Part shown: positions 15,331 through 26,042 of the stretch, piece after piece
Layout of the letters: each line of letters starts with the position of its first letter
Numbering within the stretch: position 1 is the first letter of the stretch
Assembly: GCA_035582835.1 (NCBI GenBank)
Contig: JAYKAV010002442.1
Coordinates: 1,930,943 to 1,994,942 of the forward strand
DNA length: 64,000 bases
DNA from: Phoebastria nigripes
Taxonomy: Eukaryota; Chordata; Aves; Procellariiformes; Diomedeidae
Reading direction: 5' to 3'
Notes under the pieces: model-generated
Told to the model about the DNA's origin: nothing
Database searches by the model: none
The model's input: only the letters and a program-made list of their open reading frames with translations
Translations under genes and position numbers: made by a program

Positions 15331-15926
15331 TGCCGGTTTTGGCTGGGATAGAGTTAATTTTCTTCACAGTAGTTAGTATGAGGCTATGTACTGGATTTGT
15401 GCTGAAAACAGTGTTGACAAACCCAGGGATGTTTTAGTTACTGCTGAGCAGTGCTTACACAGAGTCGAGGCCTTTTCTGCCTCTCACCCCACCCCACCAG
15501 CAAGTAGGCTGGGGGTGCACAAGAAGTTGGGAGGGGACACAGCCGGGACAGCTGACCCCAACTGGCCAACAGCGTATTCCATACCATTTAACGTCATGCT
15601 CAGCATATAAAGCTGGGGGAAGAAGAAGGAAGGGGGGTGACATTTGGAGTGATGGCATTTGTCTTCCCAAGTAACCGTTATGTGTGATGGAGCCCTGCTT
15701 TCCTGGAGATGGCTGAACACCTGCCTGCCAATGGGAAGTAGTGAATTAATTGCTTGTTTTGCTTTGCTTGCACATGCGGCTTTTGCTTTACCTATTAACC
15801 TGTCTTTATCTCAACCCACGAGTTTTCTCACTTTTACCCTTCTGATCCTCTCCCTCATCCCACTGTGAGGGGAGTGAGCCAGCGGCTGTGTGGGGCTTAG
15901 TTGCCAGCTGGGGTTAAACCACGACA
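15331..15926 (+). mobile_element. Solo LTR of an avian endogenous retrovirus
   Basis: The segment starts TG and ends CA. Its ends (tgccggttttggctggga at the left, ggttaaaccacgaca at the right) and its inner blocks match from memory a solo LTR family common in bird genomes. A TATA-like catataaag lies near 15603, giving a + strand promoter orientation. No gag, pol or env sequence and no second LTR is seen, so this is the product of LTR-LTR recombination. The flanking 5-6 bases do not form an obvious target-site duplication, consistent with age. The family name is not assigned. Confidence 0.8.
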
Positions 15927-16687
15927 AGAAGAAACAATGCTATTAAAAATTATAGTCTTGTTCCTCCTGTTGGAAATAATGCTAGTTTCTAGTAACGTAC
16001 CCATCTGACCCCAGTAATCAAAGAGCAACAAGGAAAAATGGTCCTTCTTCAATGATACAGAGTCAAGACCTTTCACAAAGGAACCAGCTTACAAAACACA
16101 TGTGAGACATAAAAAGGAAATAGAAAAATATTCCATTCAACACCCAGCACCACGCTTTCATACATGCTCCCCTTACCCATAAAGAGGGCCTGAACCCAAA
16201 ACTATCTGGGCCATCTTTAGCCCCAAGATTTTCAACTCCTGCATCCCTAGGTGATGGCTCCCATTATGCCCACTGCAGACTGCCTGCCTGAATTTTAGCC
16301 GTGTCATCTAACCATGCTCACGCCATCCTTTAAGCGCTATCAATAAGAACACCCCTGACTCTGCTCACCCCACCCCTACAAATCTTGTCCCTAGGAGCAG
16401 AAACAATACCTTCCTGAGCGGTGCTTCACTCAGTCCTACATCAAATAACCCAGGAACAGCCTTTTACTGTACGTCTCAAGAACTGTGGATGAATATTTCA
16501 GAGTTAGAAAACCAAAGCGCCGTGCCCTGCATGTGCCTCCAGCATCCCGTAAGAAAAGGCTCCCCTCCCCCCGCGTTTCTGGAGGAAGAATCACAACCAC
16601 AAAGTGAGCACAAACGCACGAAGGGGACGGCACGTTTCTCGAGTAATCTCCCGAGAGAGAGAGAGACCTGGAGCCGTTAAAAAAGAA
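15927..16687. other. Non-coding flank between LTR and CpG island
   Basis: Moderately AT-rich sequence grading into GC-rich sequence. It includes a short (GA)n stretch near 16650. I see no gene in it. Confidence 0.5.
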
Positions 16688-16838
16688 GGGGGGGGGGGGG
16701 GGGGGGTGTGCGTGTAATTGCTTACATTCCCCTTGCAAAGTTAGCTGGAGCGAGTTATCTAGATAAGCTGGGAATTATTGAATGTATATGGCATACCTCA
16801 ATTTTTTCTTTTTTTTTTTTTTTTGGGGGGGGGGGGGG
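16688..16838. repeat. poly(G) run and T/G homopolymer tract at the edge of the CpG island
   Basis: About 19 consecutive G at 16688-16706, then a T-rich run followed by about 14 G at 16825-16838. Such G runs can form quadruplexes and often disrupt assembly, which fits the nearby 500 N gap. Confidence 0.85.
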
Positions 16839-16849
16839 AACAGGGGACA

Positions 16850-17760
16850 GGAGAGAGGGCGGGAGAAGAAAGCAGCACACCCGCAGGAGCGGCCCTCAGC
16901 CGCCCNCACCACAGCAGCCCCCTCCCGCCGCCCCCGGGCGAGGCCCGGCGCTGTGCCCAGCGCGGGGCGCGGCNNNNNNNNNNNNNNNNNNNNNNNNNNN
17001 NNNNNNNNNNNNNNNNNNNNNNNNNNNNNNNNNNNNNNNNNNNNNNNNNNNNNNNNNNNNNNNNNNNNNNNNNNNNNNNNNNNNNNNNNNNNNNNNNNNN
17101 NNNNNNNNNNNNNNNNNNNNNNNNNNNNNNNNNNNNNNNNNNNNNNNNNNNNNNNNNNNNNNNNNNNNNNNNNNNNNNNNNNNNNNNNNNNNNNNNNNNN
17201 NNNNNNNNNNNNNNNNNNNNNNNNNNNNNNNNNNNNNNNNNNNNNNNNNNNNNNNNNNNNNNNNNNNNNNNNNNNNNNNNNNNNNNNNNNNNNNNNNNNN
17301 NNNNNNNNNNNNNNNNNNNNNNNNNNNNNNNNNNNNNNNNNNNNNNNNNNNNNNNNNNNNNNNNNNNNNNNNNNNNNNNNNNNNNNNNNNNNNNNNNNNN
17401 NNNNNNNNNNNNNNNNNNNNNNNNNNNNNNNNNNNNNNNNNNNNNNNNNNNNNNNNNNNNNNNNNNNNNNNNNCCTCGCACGCCGGCCCCATCCCCGGCC
17501 CCACGCGTGGGGACCGGCAGCGCCCAGCGTCCGCTGCCGCCGAGCGGGAGCTCCGTCGCCGGGGGACGGCTGGGGACACGCTCTCCCGGAGGGAAGTGGC
17601 TGCAACCCGAGTGCAAGTGCGCAGCGCCCGTCCGCTGCGTTTGCAGCAAAATCCCCAGATGGAGGCACCCGCGGGTGCGTGGGGAGGCTCTGCCTTCTCC
17701 CCGTGGGCTTCAGGGTTCCCTGCAAGCCTGAGGCTGCTCGGGCAATGGCGGGGACGCTCG
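16850..17760 (-). promoter_or_regulatory. CpG island, probable promoter of a leftward gene (PRRC2C by synteny)
   Basis: Both sides of the N gap are very GC- and CpG-rich (about 16.86-16.97 and 17.47-17.76 kb), in sharp contrast to the AT-rich sequence on the left. To the right the FMO4-like gene ends on the minus strand at about 17.9 kb, so a gene starting here most simply runs leftward. Mammalian FMO4 is followed on the same strand by PRRC2C, which has a CpG-island promoter and non-coding first exon. The first exon itself is probably in or beside the gap and cannot be placed. Confidence 0.55.
16974..17473. other. Assembly gap, exactly 500 N
   Basis: A run of 500 unknown bases in the middle of the CpG island. 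The round length suggests a placeholder rather than a measured size. Open frames that cross it are artefacts. Confidence 0.95.
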
Positions 17761-17904
17761 CCCACCTGGATTTGTCACTGTATGTATTATTTCTTAGGAC
17801 GGGGCTCTCCCCTCTGCCGCCACTCCGGGGACTGGGTCTACTTGGCCCCCCCCACTCATAATAAACCGTTAATAAAACCATCAGAGAAGACCAAATCCGT
17901 GAGT

Positions 17905-17910
17905 TTTATT
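17905..17910 (-). terminator. Polyadenylation signal of the FMO4-like gene
   Basis: AATAAA on the minus strand about 415 bases after the stop codon of the FMO4-like gene. It is the first clear signal downstream and implies a 3' UTR of roughly 430 bases, ending about 130 bases short of the CpG island. Confidence 0.65.
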
Positions 17911-18322
17911 TGTGGCTCCCTATTTCATGTCCCAAAAGTTACCAGACAAATACAAAGATCTCTACAGTTAGTGTTTCAGAAAATCTCAAGGTGGTGTGCG
18001 TCTTGCAGAAATTCTATGGAGGAAGCTCTGGGCGAGCAGGGGGGAGGAAGGCTGGCCCCGTGCACACCAGCCCCTCCCAAAATGGCTCTTCTCGAAAGCC
18101 CTCTGGAGATCCAGCCTGGTGCTGGTGCAATGCGGGCACGGATTGCTGCAGGTTCGGGGTAAGCGCTCCGTACGGTCTTTGGTGGGTGTGAAACATTGGC
18201 AGGAGGAGGCTGGACACCAGGCAGCGCCGGGGTCCAGCTCCAGCCCCGCTGACAACACCCGGCAGGGGCACAGCTTCTCACCGTCCCCAGCTCGCCTGGG
18301 ACCCGGTCTCACCAGGTTTCTT

Positions 18323-18710
18323 CTACAGCTGGGGACCTGCCTGGGGGCTCCAGCCCAGCTGGGGGTATTTAAAAAGGAGGAAACCTGCTGTGAGAGCCAC
18401 CGGCAGGGCCAGGAGGCACATCCAGCNCCAGCCGTCGGAGCCGTCGGAGGAGTCATCCACCACCCGGGTTCTCAAGGGCTTCAGCGTCCGCTGCCACTGA
18501 GTCAGGATGGCGTCTCTGGCCCCGCTCCACTTCCCCCGTCCCACCAGTCGGTACTGGTAGGGCGTGCAGGGGCCGAAGAAGATGGCCAGGGCTAGCCGGG
18601 GGTCTGTCAGGAGCAGCCTCAGCACGCTGGGCTTTACGCCAGCACACGAAGCAATTTCATCGGTGTAGCTGATAAAACTTATCTTCAAGTTCTCCCTCTC
18701 GGATGGATTC
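18323..18710 (-). CDS. FMO4: FMO4-like last coding exon 9
   Basis: 388 nt including the TAG stop. Encodes the [12 protein letters not shown] and [12 protein letters not shown] blocks and a hydrophobic C-terminal anchor followed by a short polar tail. Acceptor CATTGAAG. N at 18427 lies just before the anchor. Confidence 0.92.
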
Positions 18711-21700
18711 CTTCAATGGGACATAGAAGAGGCAAGATCAAATAGCATCATCCCATCTTGGTTCCCAGCTCCACAGAAAGCAAAAGCTCTGGGGTCAGAC
18801 ATCGGCTGAGCCCCGCTCTCTGGGGCCGAGCTCCCTCAGACCCAAATAAACCTAAAGGCACCGAAAGAGCCTCCGTGGGGTTGGTCCCCAGCAGTTACCA
18901 TGGGGCAGGGAATAGGCAGAAGCTTGTTTTGTCTCTGCAACCTGGTTGTGGCCTCAAAAACGGTTCTAGCATAATACTGCCATCATTTTAATGCCACAAA
19001 TACCCATGCTATGTCCTTCCTTGAGGTTCACAGGTGTGGATTTGGCCGATTTTGAGAGGTAGAGGAGTAGACATTCACAGATAAGACTGCCGAGGGGACT
19101 GGGAAAAACTGGGAGATGCAGAAAGCTTCCCATGCTGGGATGGACCTCCAGGATTTTTCTGCTTGAGGTCTCATCTCACAAGAGGGAGGACGTGTGCTCA
19201 GTCTGCTTCAGCAAATTTGGGACAGCCTCGAGTTTAGCTCCATTTCACCTCAGACTCCCGTATTTCTGTGTAACAGCATTGTGTGGGCAATAGCTGGGGC
19301 TCCTGCTGACAATCCCTGTGGCTCTGTTTTGTCCCAGATTTTCATCGGTGTCCTATGAGCCAGCTCTGCCTTGCTGGCAGACCTAACCCAGCCTGCACCC
19401 CGCCTGGCCCAAGGTCCCCTCCTTGCTCCCCAAAGCTGCTGCAAGGAAGCACGTCTACCATCACCCATCCCACAGCCTTGAGGACACGTCTCGACCTCCT
19501 GTAAAATCCCAGTGCCAACAAGGCAGGACGTTAGCTCCCATGTACACGACGGACGCGTTCAAGCCTTGTCTAATACTCATCTTGACCTGTCAAAAACTGC
19601 CACCAAACTGCCCCCCACCCACATCGCCTGGCTCCANTGGGGTTTCTGGATGGGGCTTGGCCTTGACCCCAGTGCTCCGCGCTGCCTGGATTTGGGAGGG
19701 AGAAGCCACGAGATGGCACCCTTAGTCTGGAGGAAACCAAACCTCCATCTTGACATACTGGGAATGAGGGCATGGCTTGGAGGCCTGGCGAAGGGGACCT
19801 GCAGGTCCTGGGTCTTGCTGTAAGCTGCTCCAGAGCACCCTCCCCTTGGTGTCTTGGCCCGTCATCCATGAAGGAGCCACAACAACATTTCCCTACCTCG
19901 CTAGGAGTGGTGAGGGAATAAATGCATCCAAGAAGAGTTGGGTGTCCTGGGAGGGTCCCTCACACGGCTGCCGTAGGGGCCTCCTTTCCCTGAGGTTATC
20001 CTGGCAGGTACACGGTGCCCGTTGCACCCCCAGCGCAGGAGCATCACGCACCTTTTGACCGGTGGCTTCTTCTTCAAAACATCGGCCATCATCCTGCTGG
20101 CGGGAGGGAGCTTGTTCCAGCCTGAGAAGAACAGAGAAACCAGAGACCTCCAGCAGCACCTTAAGCTGAAAAGTTCACCCCCTTCCCATGCTCCCAGCCC
20201 CTTTACCAAGAGCATTCGTGCTTGCTGGTTACGGCAGCATGCGTGGAGCAGCAGGGATATAGAAATGCAATTGGGGGGCAGAGGCTACAGTGCTACTGAT
20301 GCCCGTGGCCACCACAGGCACTGTGGCAGGAGCCGAAATATGCCCTAGGCTCTATGGACAGCAGGTCAGGCTGGCCCAAACCTCCCACCCTAGCAGATCC
20401 CCCCATCCCTGCACCCCGTCTCCCACCTGCAAAGATCCCCGTCACCCAGCGAGCCTGCATTTCTGCTCCCACCATCACAGAGCCGGTCAGCTGGACTAGA
20501 CCGATGATGGCCAGCGTCGGCTTTTCCAGCTGGGGAGGGAAGATGCATTTATAGAGGGAACGGTTATTGTCAAAGAGGCTGCGAACCGACTCTTCAAGGA
20601 AGGGAAACGTGAAGATGTAGCCCGTGGCAAAGAGCACCACGTCAATGTGTTCTTCGGTTGTCCCGTCTTCAAAAACAGCAGAGCTTTCGGTGAACTCCTT
20701 CACATTTGGCTTCAACACAACGGTCCCAGAGAGGAGACAAAACGGCAGCTCTTCATTGATAATTATCTTAAAGTTGGAGCTTGCAGGTGGAAAAGAGGAC
20801 AGCAATGTTAGCATCTGGGAGGGACATGAAACGTCTTTTGTGGCCAGACTTCCCCTCCGATGGTTTGCTATTCCACAAATATCCCCTGAAATTAAAAATT
20901 GAGCATTTCACGCCATTAAAACCCCCTGACCAACCAACAAAATAGTCAGAAAAAANCACCTTTTGGTGGAAGCCAAGCCATAGTTTGTGTGGTTAAACCA
21001 TGAATTGAACTTCCAAAACTTGATCCTCTTCATGAGGGGTGATGGGAGAAGCCAGTCGAGAAAGTGGTTGAAGCGGGTGGTGTTGACCATGTCGAAGGGG
21101 AAACCGTGGTCCGAGACCCGGCTGAACACCCATGTGTTGCTCCTGGCGCTGAGGAACACCTGGGGGAGAAGGCAGGTCTCAGCCTCCTGCCCAGACATCT
21201 CATTGCTGGTTTTGCCCTAAATGGCAAATCCCATCTCCTGCACTTGGGAGCCGAGAGGGTTATCCTGAGGGAAGGAGATGGCGTCCGGATGAACCGAACA
21301 GCTCGTGGTGGCTTCTGCAAAGTTCCCACAGCTGCTGAATGGCCACTCTTCAGGCAGCAAACTCTCCAGGAATTGCAGAGCTTCTTCAATTGCCCTCAAT
21401 TTGAAGTGCTATTTATTGAGAAACCCAGTGGGCAAAGCTTCCTGTGTGTACCCCGAGCCACTGGCTCTTGTGGTCCCCGGCCAGGCTCGGCACCGCAGCG
21501 GAGCTGTACCTTCGCAGCCACATGGCTCAGCTCCACGGAGAGGTCGCCACCGGTGTTGCCAATACCGACCACGAGGACCCGCTTTCCCCGAAAAGCCTCC
21601 ATGTCTTTGTATTCCTGGCTGTGGAGGTACTGGCCTTTGAAGCGAGTGTTGATACCTAGGCAGAGAGCAGGGAGCATCTCCTACTGCCAGATACATTTGC

Positions 21701-23228
21701 TTGCCCCAGCCTTGTGCCCGGACCCTCTGCAGCCCCCGACCCTCCACCTCCCACCTCTGCTTGCAGCTGAGAAGCCTGTGGAGGTCTTGGCTCCCTGGGT
21801 GATGCCACCCTCCTGCACCTCCTNGGCTCGGTCCTGCTTTGCAAATTCTCGTGCAAGAGCTTGGCTGCATCTTTATGAGGTGTTTTTCCCATTCCCGGGA
21901 ATGTCCCCCACCATTCCCATGGGGTGAGGGTCCTGCCTGCCCCAGCATGGGGGCTTCGTGGAGCAGGCAGGCTTGCAGAGGAAAATGTAGCCAAGGGACC
22001 CATGGGTGCTGGGTGAAACCCTGGGGGGCAGCCGCAGCCCACCCCGCTGCCGAGGCAAGGCTTACCTGGGAAAGAAGCCAATGGTAAGTAGGGCTCCTGG
22101 TAATGGCCGGTGCAAACCATGACGGCATCGAAGACATGTGACTCCCGGATGCCATCGGTCTCGGTGACCACCTCCCACTGGCCCGAGGTGGCGAAATCTG
22201 GGCGCTTCCTCACGCTGAGAGCTGTCGTCTTGCACCAACGCCCAACAAAACAGCAGTCAGGGACTGCGCCACGTTTCAGAGGGGACCTGCCTGCGAAGGG
22301 CTGGGGCTGCCGGGGGCAGGCTGGATCTCCGGGGAGCTGCATGTGACTTCTGAAGCTGTTAAATCCCACCCTGCACCTTTCCCCTGGTGATGGCATTGAG
22401 GGGGGTGATGCACCAGGCAGCCCATGTTCGAGCAGCCTAATTTAAAACATGGAGCCAAAAAAGCTGCATTCAGGATGCAAAAGGCACGTGGTCCTCGTGG
22501 GATCGCACCTGGCATTGTCCCGTCCCTCCTGGGCGATGCCCTGGTATCTGCAGCCACTGATGGCTCTTCTCCCCATGGCATTTGGGGTCCCCACTCACCT
22601 TGAAGCGTATGTGCCGCAGGAGGTCGAAGTGCTGGGCGTACNTCCGAAAGTACTCCAGGAGGAGGCTGTGGGGTAGGAAACTGGGAAAATCCTCCGGGCA
22701 GGGAAAGTCGCTGAAGCAGGACATCTCCTTGGAGGTGTTGGTGATGACCGAGCGGTACACGCTGACCCTCCCACCGTCCATGGAGTCCTGTGTGAAGCCA
22801 GTAGTGCTGTTTGCAGGTGTGCAGGGAAGGACTTTCTCCCCTCAAAGTATTTGAGTATTTTTCCTCCTTGTATTCGGGTACAAGGAATAAACCGGGACTA
22901 GCACCTGGTAACCATGGCTTCTGCTCCCTCCATCTCCTTCTGCACCTTGGAGTCAGGGGGAACCCCATGCCTGGGGCAGGGATGGTCCCCAAGGGCATGG
23001 CCACCCTATCCTCTTTGCTGCAGGCAAAGGGCATCCAAGGGAGGGGACAAACCCAGGACAATCCTCCCCGTGCAGGCAGAGCCCACTGACCGTGTAGCGC
23101 CAGAGCCCCCCGATGTCCTCGCTCCTCTCGAAGCAGGTGGGCTCCAGCCCCTCGTCCAGGCAGCACTTGACAGAGGCCAACCCGCCGACCCCGGCCCCGA
23201 TAATGGCCACACGCCGCACCATGCTGTC
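18323..23228 (-). CDS. FMO4: Flavin-containing monooxygenase, FMO4-like (whole gene, 8 coding exons)
   Basis: Predicted ER-membrane FAD/NADPH monooxygenase that oxygenates soft nucleophiles (amines, sulfides). Coding exons: 23091-23222, 22599-22787, 22066-22228, 21510-21655, 20960-21159, 20427-20779, 20052-20121, 18323-18710. They sum to 1641 nt, 546 codons plus stop, with every junction GT-AG and in frame. Visible motifs: FAD-binding GAGVGG (residues 9-14), FMO signature [11 protein letters not shown] (167-177), NADPH-binding GIGNTG (192-197), FATGY (327-331) and a C-terminal hydrophobic anchor (about 515-531). The start is the ATG six bases into exon 2, after a CAG acceptor. Assignment to FMO4 rests on GNTGG, HSQEYK, the QARWVT exon 7 end and position next to the CpG island. 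Exons 5, 7 and 8 differ from usual lengths by whole codons. Two single Ns (22642, 18427) hide residues. A non-coding exon 1 upstream was not placed. Confidence 0.9.
20052..20121 (-). CDS. FMO4: FMO4-like coding exon 8
   Basis: 70 nt, one codon shorter than the usual 73. Encodes a basic stretch after LPPASRMM. Acceptor TTCTCAG, donor AAAAG/GTGCGT. Confidence 0.88.
20427..20779 (-). CDS. FMO4: FMO4-like coding exon 7
   Basis: 353 nt, one codon shorter than the usual 356. Contains [23 protein letters not shown] and the [11 protein letters not shown] end. Acceptor CCTGCAAG, donor GCAG/GTGGGA. Confidence 0.92.
20960..21159 (-). CDS. FMO4: FMO4-like coding exon 6
   Basis: 200 nt, the usual length. 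Runs from [14 protein letters not shown] to [12 protein letters not shown]. Acceptor CCCCCAG, donor AAAAG/GTG followed by an N at 20956. Confidence 0.92.
21510..21655 (-). CDS. FMO4: FMO4-like coding exon 5
   Basis: 146 nt, one codon longer than the usual 143, because of an Arg before FKGQYLH. Carries the FMO signature and the NADPH-binding GIGNTG. Acceptor CCTAG, donor AAG/GTACAG. Confidence 0.92.
22066..22228 (-). CDS. FMO4: FMO4-like coding exon 4
   Basis: 163 nt, the family's fixed length. Encodes [18 protein letters not shown] and [11 protein letters not shown]. The acceptor (GTGCAAG) has a weak pyrimidine tract; donor is CAG/GTAAGC. Confidence 0.9.
22599..22787 (-). CDS. FMO4: FMO4-like coding exon 3
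   Basis: 189 nt, the family's fixed length, residues 45-107, containing the [11 protein letters not shown] block. Acceptor CACACAG, donor AAG/GTGAGT. N at 22642 masks one residue. Confidence 0.93.
23091..23222 (-). CDS. FMO4: FMO4-like coding exon 2 (first coding)
   Basis: 132 nt, residues 1-44: start codon, GAGVGG FAD motif and the conserved GGLWRY end. Acceptor CTGCAG before 23228, donor ACG/GTCAGT. Length equals that of FMO3 in this window. Confidence 0.93.
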
Positions 23229-25039
23229 CTGCAGCAGGCAACGGGCCGGCGTGTGAGCAACTGGAAATAAAATAGCCCGGGGATTAGCAGAAACACCAGT
23301 CCTTTCTTCCCATCCCCAGCAAAACACCCCTGGTCTTCTCTGGCTGCAGGTGTCCATGGAGGAAAACTGTCCTTGGAGAAAGCCATCGCTAGCTCCTGAC
23401 TCGAGCGTTATGGACAGANGCTGCTCGTTACCCTTCCTGCTGTGCTAAGCCCACACCGAGGGCCCAGAGATTCCCCTCCTGCGGGCGAGGGAAAAGGAGG
23501 CGCTTTTAAACCTCGCTGTGCTGCTGCTTCTGTTTATTCCCTTTCCTGGCCCAAACCAGGGCATGCAAAGACGGGGAAGGGGCTCACAGCTATCTGCTTC
23601 TGCCTGCAAAAAGTGATCGTCCTGAAACCTTTTCAAGAAACAATTTCAGCTAAGCTGGCTCGTTTTCACNCTTTCCTTTTTAATTTCCCACTGAAAGGCA
23701 TTCTCTCTAAAACAAAAAGGGTTTTTAAAAATAAAAAGTGATGCCTGACTGAGCAGGAGCACGGTGCAGCGATTCAGAAGTTAGACAGCACTGTGAAAGT
23801 GCGGCTGGGATTACAGAATATACAAAAGGTAAGAAACCCAGGAAACGCAGGGTATAAATGGGAGGAACTCAAAGCTCGGGGTGTGTAAACTGAGCTGCAC
23901 CGAGCTTGACTGGAAAGCAAAGAAACTAGGAAAAAAATGAATCCACGTGACGTTTGATTAGATAACAAACACTCCTACTGCAGAGACTGAAGAAAGAGTC
24001 ATTTATAACTTTTTTTCTACCCGTTTTGTGTCAAAAAGTAAGTTAACGTAAACAGGAACTGGAGGAAACTGCAGAAAGCCAGGGAAAAACGAGGGAGGCG
24101 CAAAAAAACCCCTCTGCATCCAAAAGCCCAGCCTGAGCCACTCCTTGATCTGCAGGAACGGGGCAGGACATACCAACACTCGCCCGCCCCCCGTTTCCAG
24201 AGCCTCCCTTGGCTTTGGAAAAGGGTAGTGACATGCCCAGGGTGCTAAAGTCCCCCCTCTTTTCCAGCACTGCCTACAGACGGCTTTGCTCCAGAGAGTC
24301 CCCGCGACATCCCCTCTCCCCCCACCAGCAGCAAGGTGAAGCCGGCAGCAAATGCCAAAACCCCGGAGAGCTGACTGCCCGCTTTTAAAGCCTGCAAAAC
24401 CCAGCCAGAGAGAAGCGAGGAGCAAACCTTGCGGGGCAGTGCCGTGCCTTTGCTGCTCAGGCTTTAGCCGATATTTGCTTCAAGTTTCTCTAGCTGCAGA
24501 TTTAAAGGAAAGGCTGAAGTCCGGGCAGCTCACAGCGGCTCTTGCACCACCGACCTTTACACCCACACTCCCCCGCTCTGCTGTGCTTAAATGCCCTGGC
24601 AGAAATTTCTCAACCTCCCTGCAGGAGTGCTGCGTGGAAATCCAGACTGTAATCCCAAGCGGGCCGTGCTTGCAAGGACTTCCACGCTGCAGCTCGTCAC
24701 TGCCCCAGCCCCGGCAGCAGCTTGGGGTTGTCCTGATCTGCCCCCTCGACTGCTGCCTGCGCTGGGCAGGTGCTCACTTGGCATCCCCAGGAAATCAGCA
24801 AAACACGCTCCCTTTGCCCGCACGCCAGCAGACAGCACGGATGGGGGGACACGGTGCACAGTGCAGCCTAATTGTTGGTGGGCAATGAAAGCCCTTGCAG
24901 CCCCAGGCTTGTGGGTTGCCCGCGGCACCTGCTGGCACGGCCCCAGCCCAGGCACGAGATGCCCCAGCTCTTCCCATGCACACAGGGAGACGATGACGAA
25001 GCGGCAGCCTGCAGCACGCTCCTGCCACAGCTGATGAAA
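23229..25039. other. 5' flank of the FMO4-like gene
   Basis: GC-rich non-coding sequence that should hold FMO4 exon 1 and promoter. Minus-strand TATA-like sites are seen near 23506-23513 (TTTAAAAG) and 24001-24009 (TTATAAATG). Neither is followed by a convincing exon 1 donor, so no start is called. Confidence 0.4.
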
Positions 25040-25045
25040 TTTTAT
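25040..25045 (-). terminator. Polyadenylation signal downstream of the FMO1-like pseudogene
   Basis: Minus-strand AATAAA about 650 bases after the ancestral stop codon at 25699. Probably the former 3' end of the gene. Confidence 0.4.
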
Positions 25046-25224
25046 TGATTGAAAGTCTCTCCGCACACAAAACGAAGCCCCAGGATTGTCCGGTGGTGGG
25101 TAGCGCAGGGAAGCGGAGCTGGGAGCGCTCAGCCCCGCAGGGTACCAGCCCCGGTCTCAGGGGTGACAAACCACCGCAGCCAGGGCCCTTTTGCTGGAAA
25201 GATGCACCAGTTCAACCCAAACTG

Positions 25225-25330
25225 GGATTTTTGGGTCATAGCGTTTAAGGTTGGAAGAAGGGACAGCCTTCAGCCGTACCCAACCCAGATAATCCCTTGC
25301 TGGACTAAAGACCCCAATTCCCAGGTGATC
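25225..25330 (-). repeat. Possible diverged CR1 3' fragment
   Basis: The stretch gtttaaggttggaagaaggg and the bases after it resemble the antisense end of avian CR1 LINEs. It is short and diverged. Confidence 0.3.
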
Positions 25331-25698
25331 TGGGCCAGGGCTGGGCACCTGTGCTCCTTTCCATCTGTGACACCAGTTTTGCTAGTCTTGTCCTCGCTGC
25401 ATCCTGGCCACCGTGGTCCNGGCACGGCCATGCCACACAGCCATGCTCTGCTTATGGCAGGAGAGCAGCAGAGGGGCAATAAATGCTGGGGGGAGGCTGC
25501 CACCCCTGGCTAATCAGGTCTGCAAAGCTGTGCTTGGGGGTGAGCTGGAGCAGAGAGGTTTGTGCTGCTGGTTAAAGTTTTAAATTCGTTGTGATCTGCT
25601 GAAATCCCTTCCCCCCTGTCCCGTGGCACTCTGTGGAACTGTCTGACCCGAGATAACACCCCCCCAGGACAAGAAAAAACCTAAACAGGCTCTAAAAT

Positions 25699-26042
25699 CT
25701 ACTGGAAACCAAAAACCAGGGCAGCCAGGAGTAGGAGAAATCCCACCGCTGTGAGGAGAAAAGGGCAGGGGCTGGAGGAGCCCGCAGGGACTCGTGTTCT
25801 CATGGGCTTCAGGGTCTGGTCCCACTGGGTGAGGATGGCCTGGCGTGCCCTCTCCCAGCATCCGGGCCCCCCCAGCTGGTACTGGTAGGGGGTGCTGGGG
25901 CTGAAGAAAATGGTGAGGGCCAGCCGGGGGGTCTCTGCAGAGCAGCCTCAGCACGCTGGGCTTGGNGCCGATGAAGGAGGCGAGCTTGTCCATGTAGACC
26001 AGGCAATCGGTTTTGAGGACTTCATCAAAGGACAGACCGAAC
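25699..26042 (-). pseudogene. FMO1: FMO1-like pseudogene exon 9
   Basis: Reads from the tyrosine/aspartate block MDKLASFIG to LLCRD, then shifts frame at a run of six C (minus strand, 25926-25931) where five are expected. The following frame resumes family sequence (TPYQYQLGGPG, AILTQWDQTLKPM) and a hydrophobic anchor ending at TAG 25699. N at 25966. Confidence 0.85.

Noticed and set aside
17850..17885. Plus-strand AATAAA-like words
   Set aside because: No plus-strand gene ends here; the minus-strand signal at 17905-17910 fits the FMO4-like gene.
16708..18162. Very long open frames on both strands around 17 kb
   Set aside because: They exist only because 500 N bases are read as open codons; the flanks are CpG-island sequence and no domain is visible.
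21064..21927. 287-codon plus-strand open frame
   Set aside because: It lies antisense over FMO4-like exons 5 and 6 and their introns; it is a shadow of the real gene.
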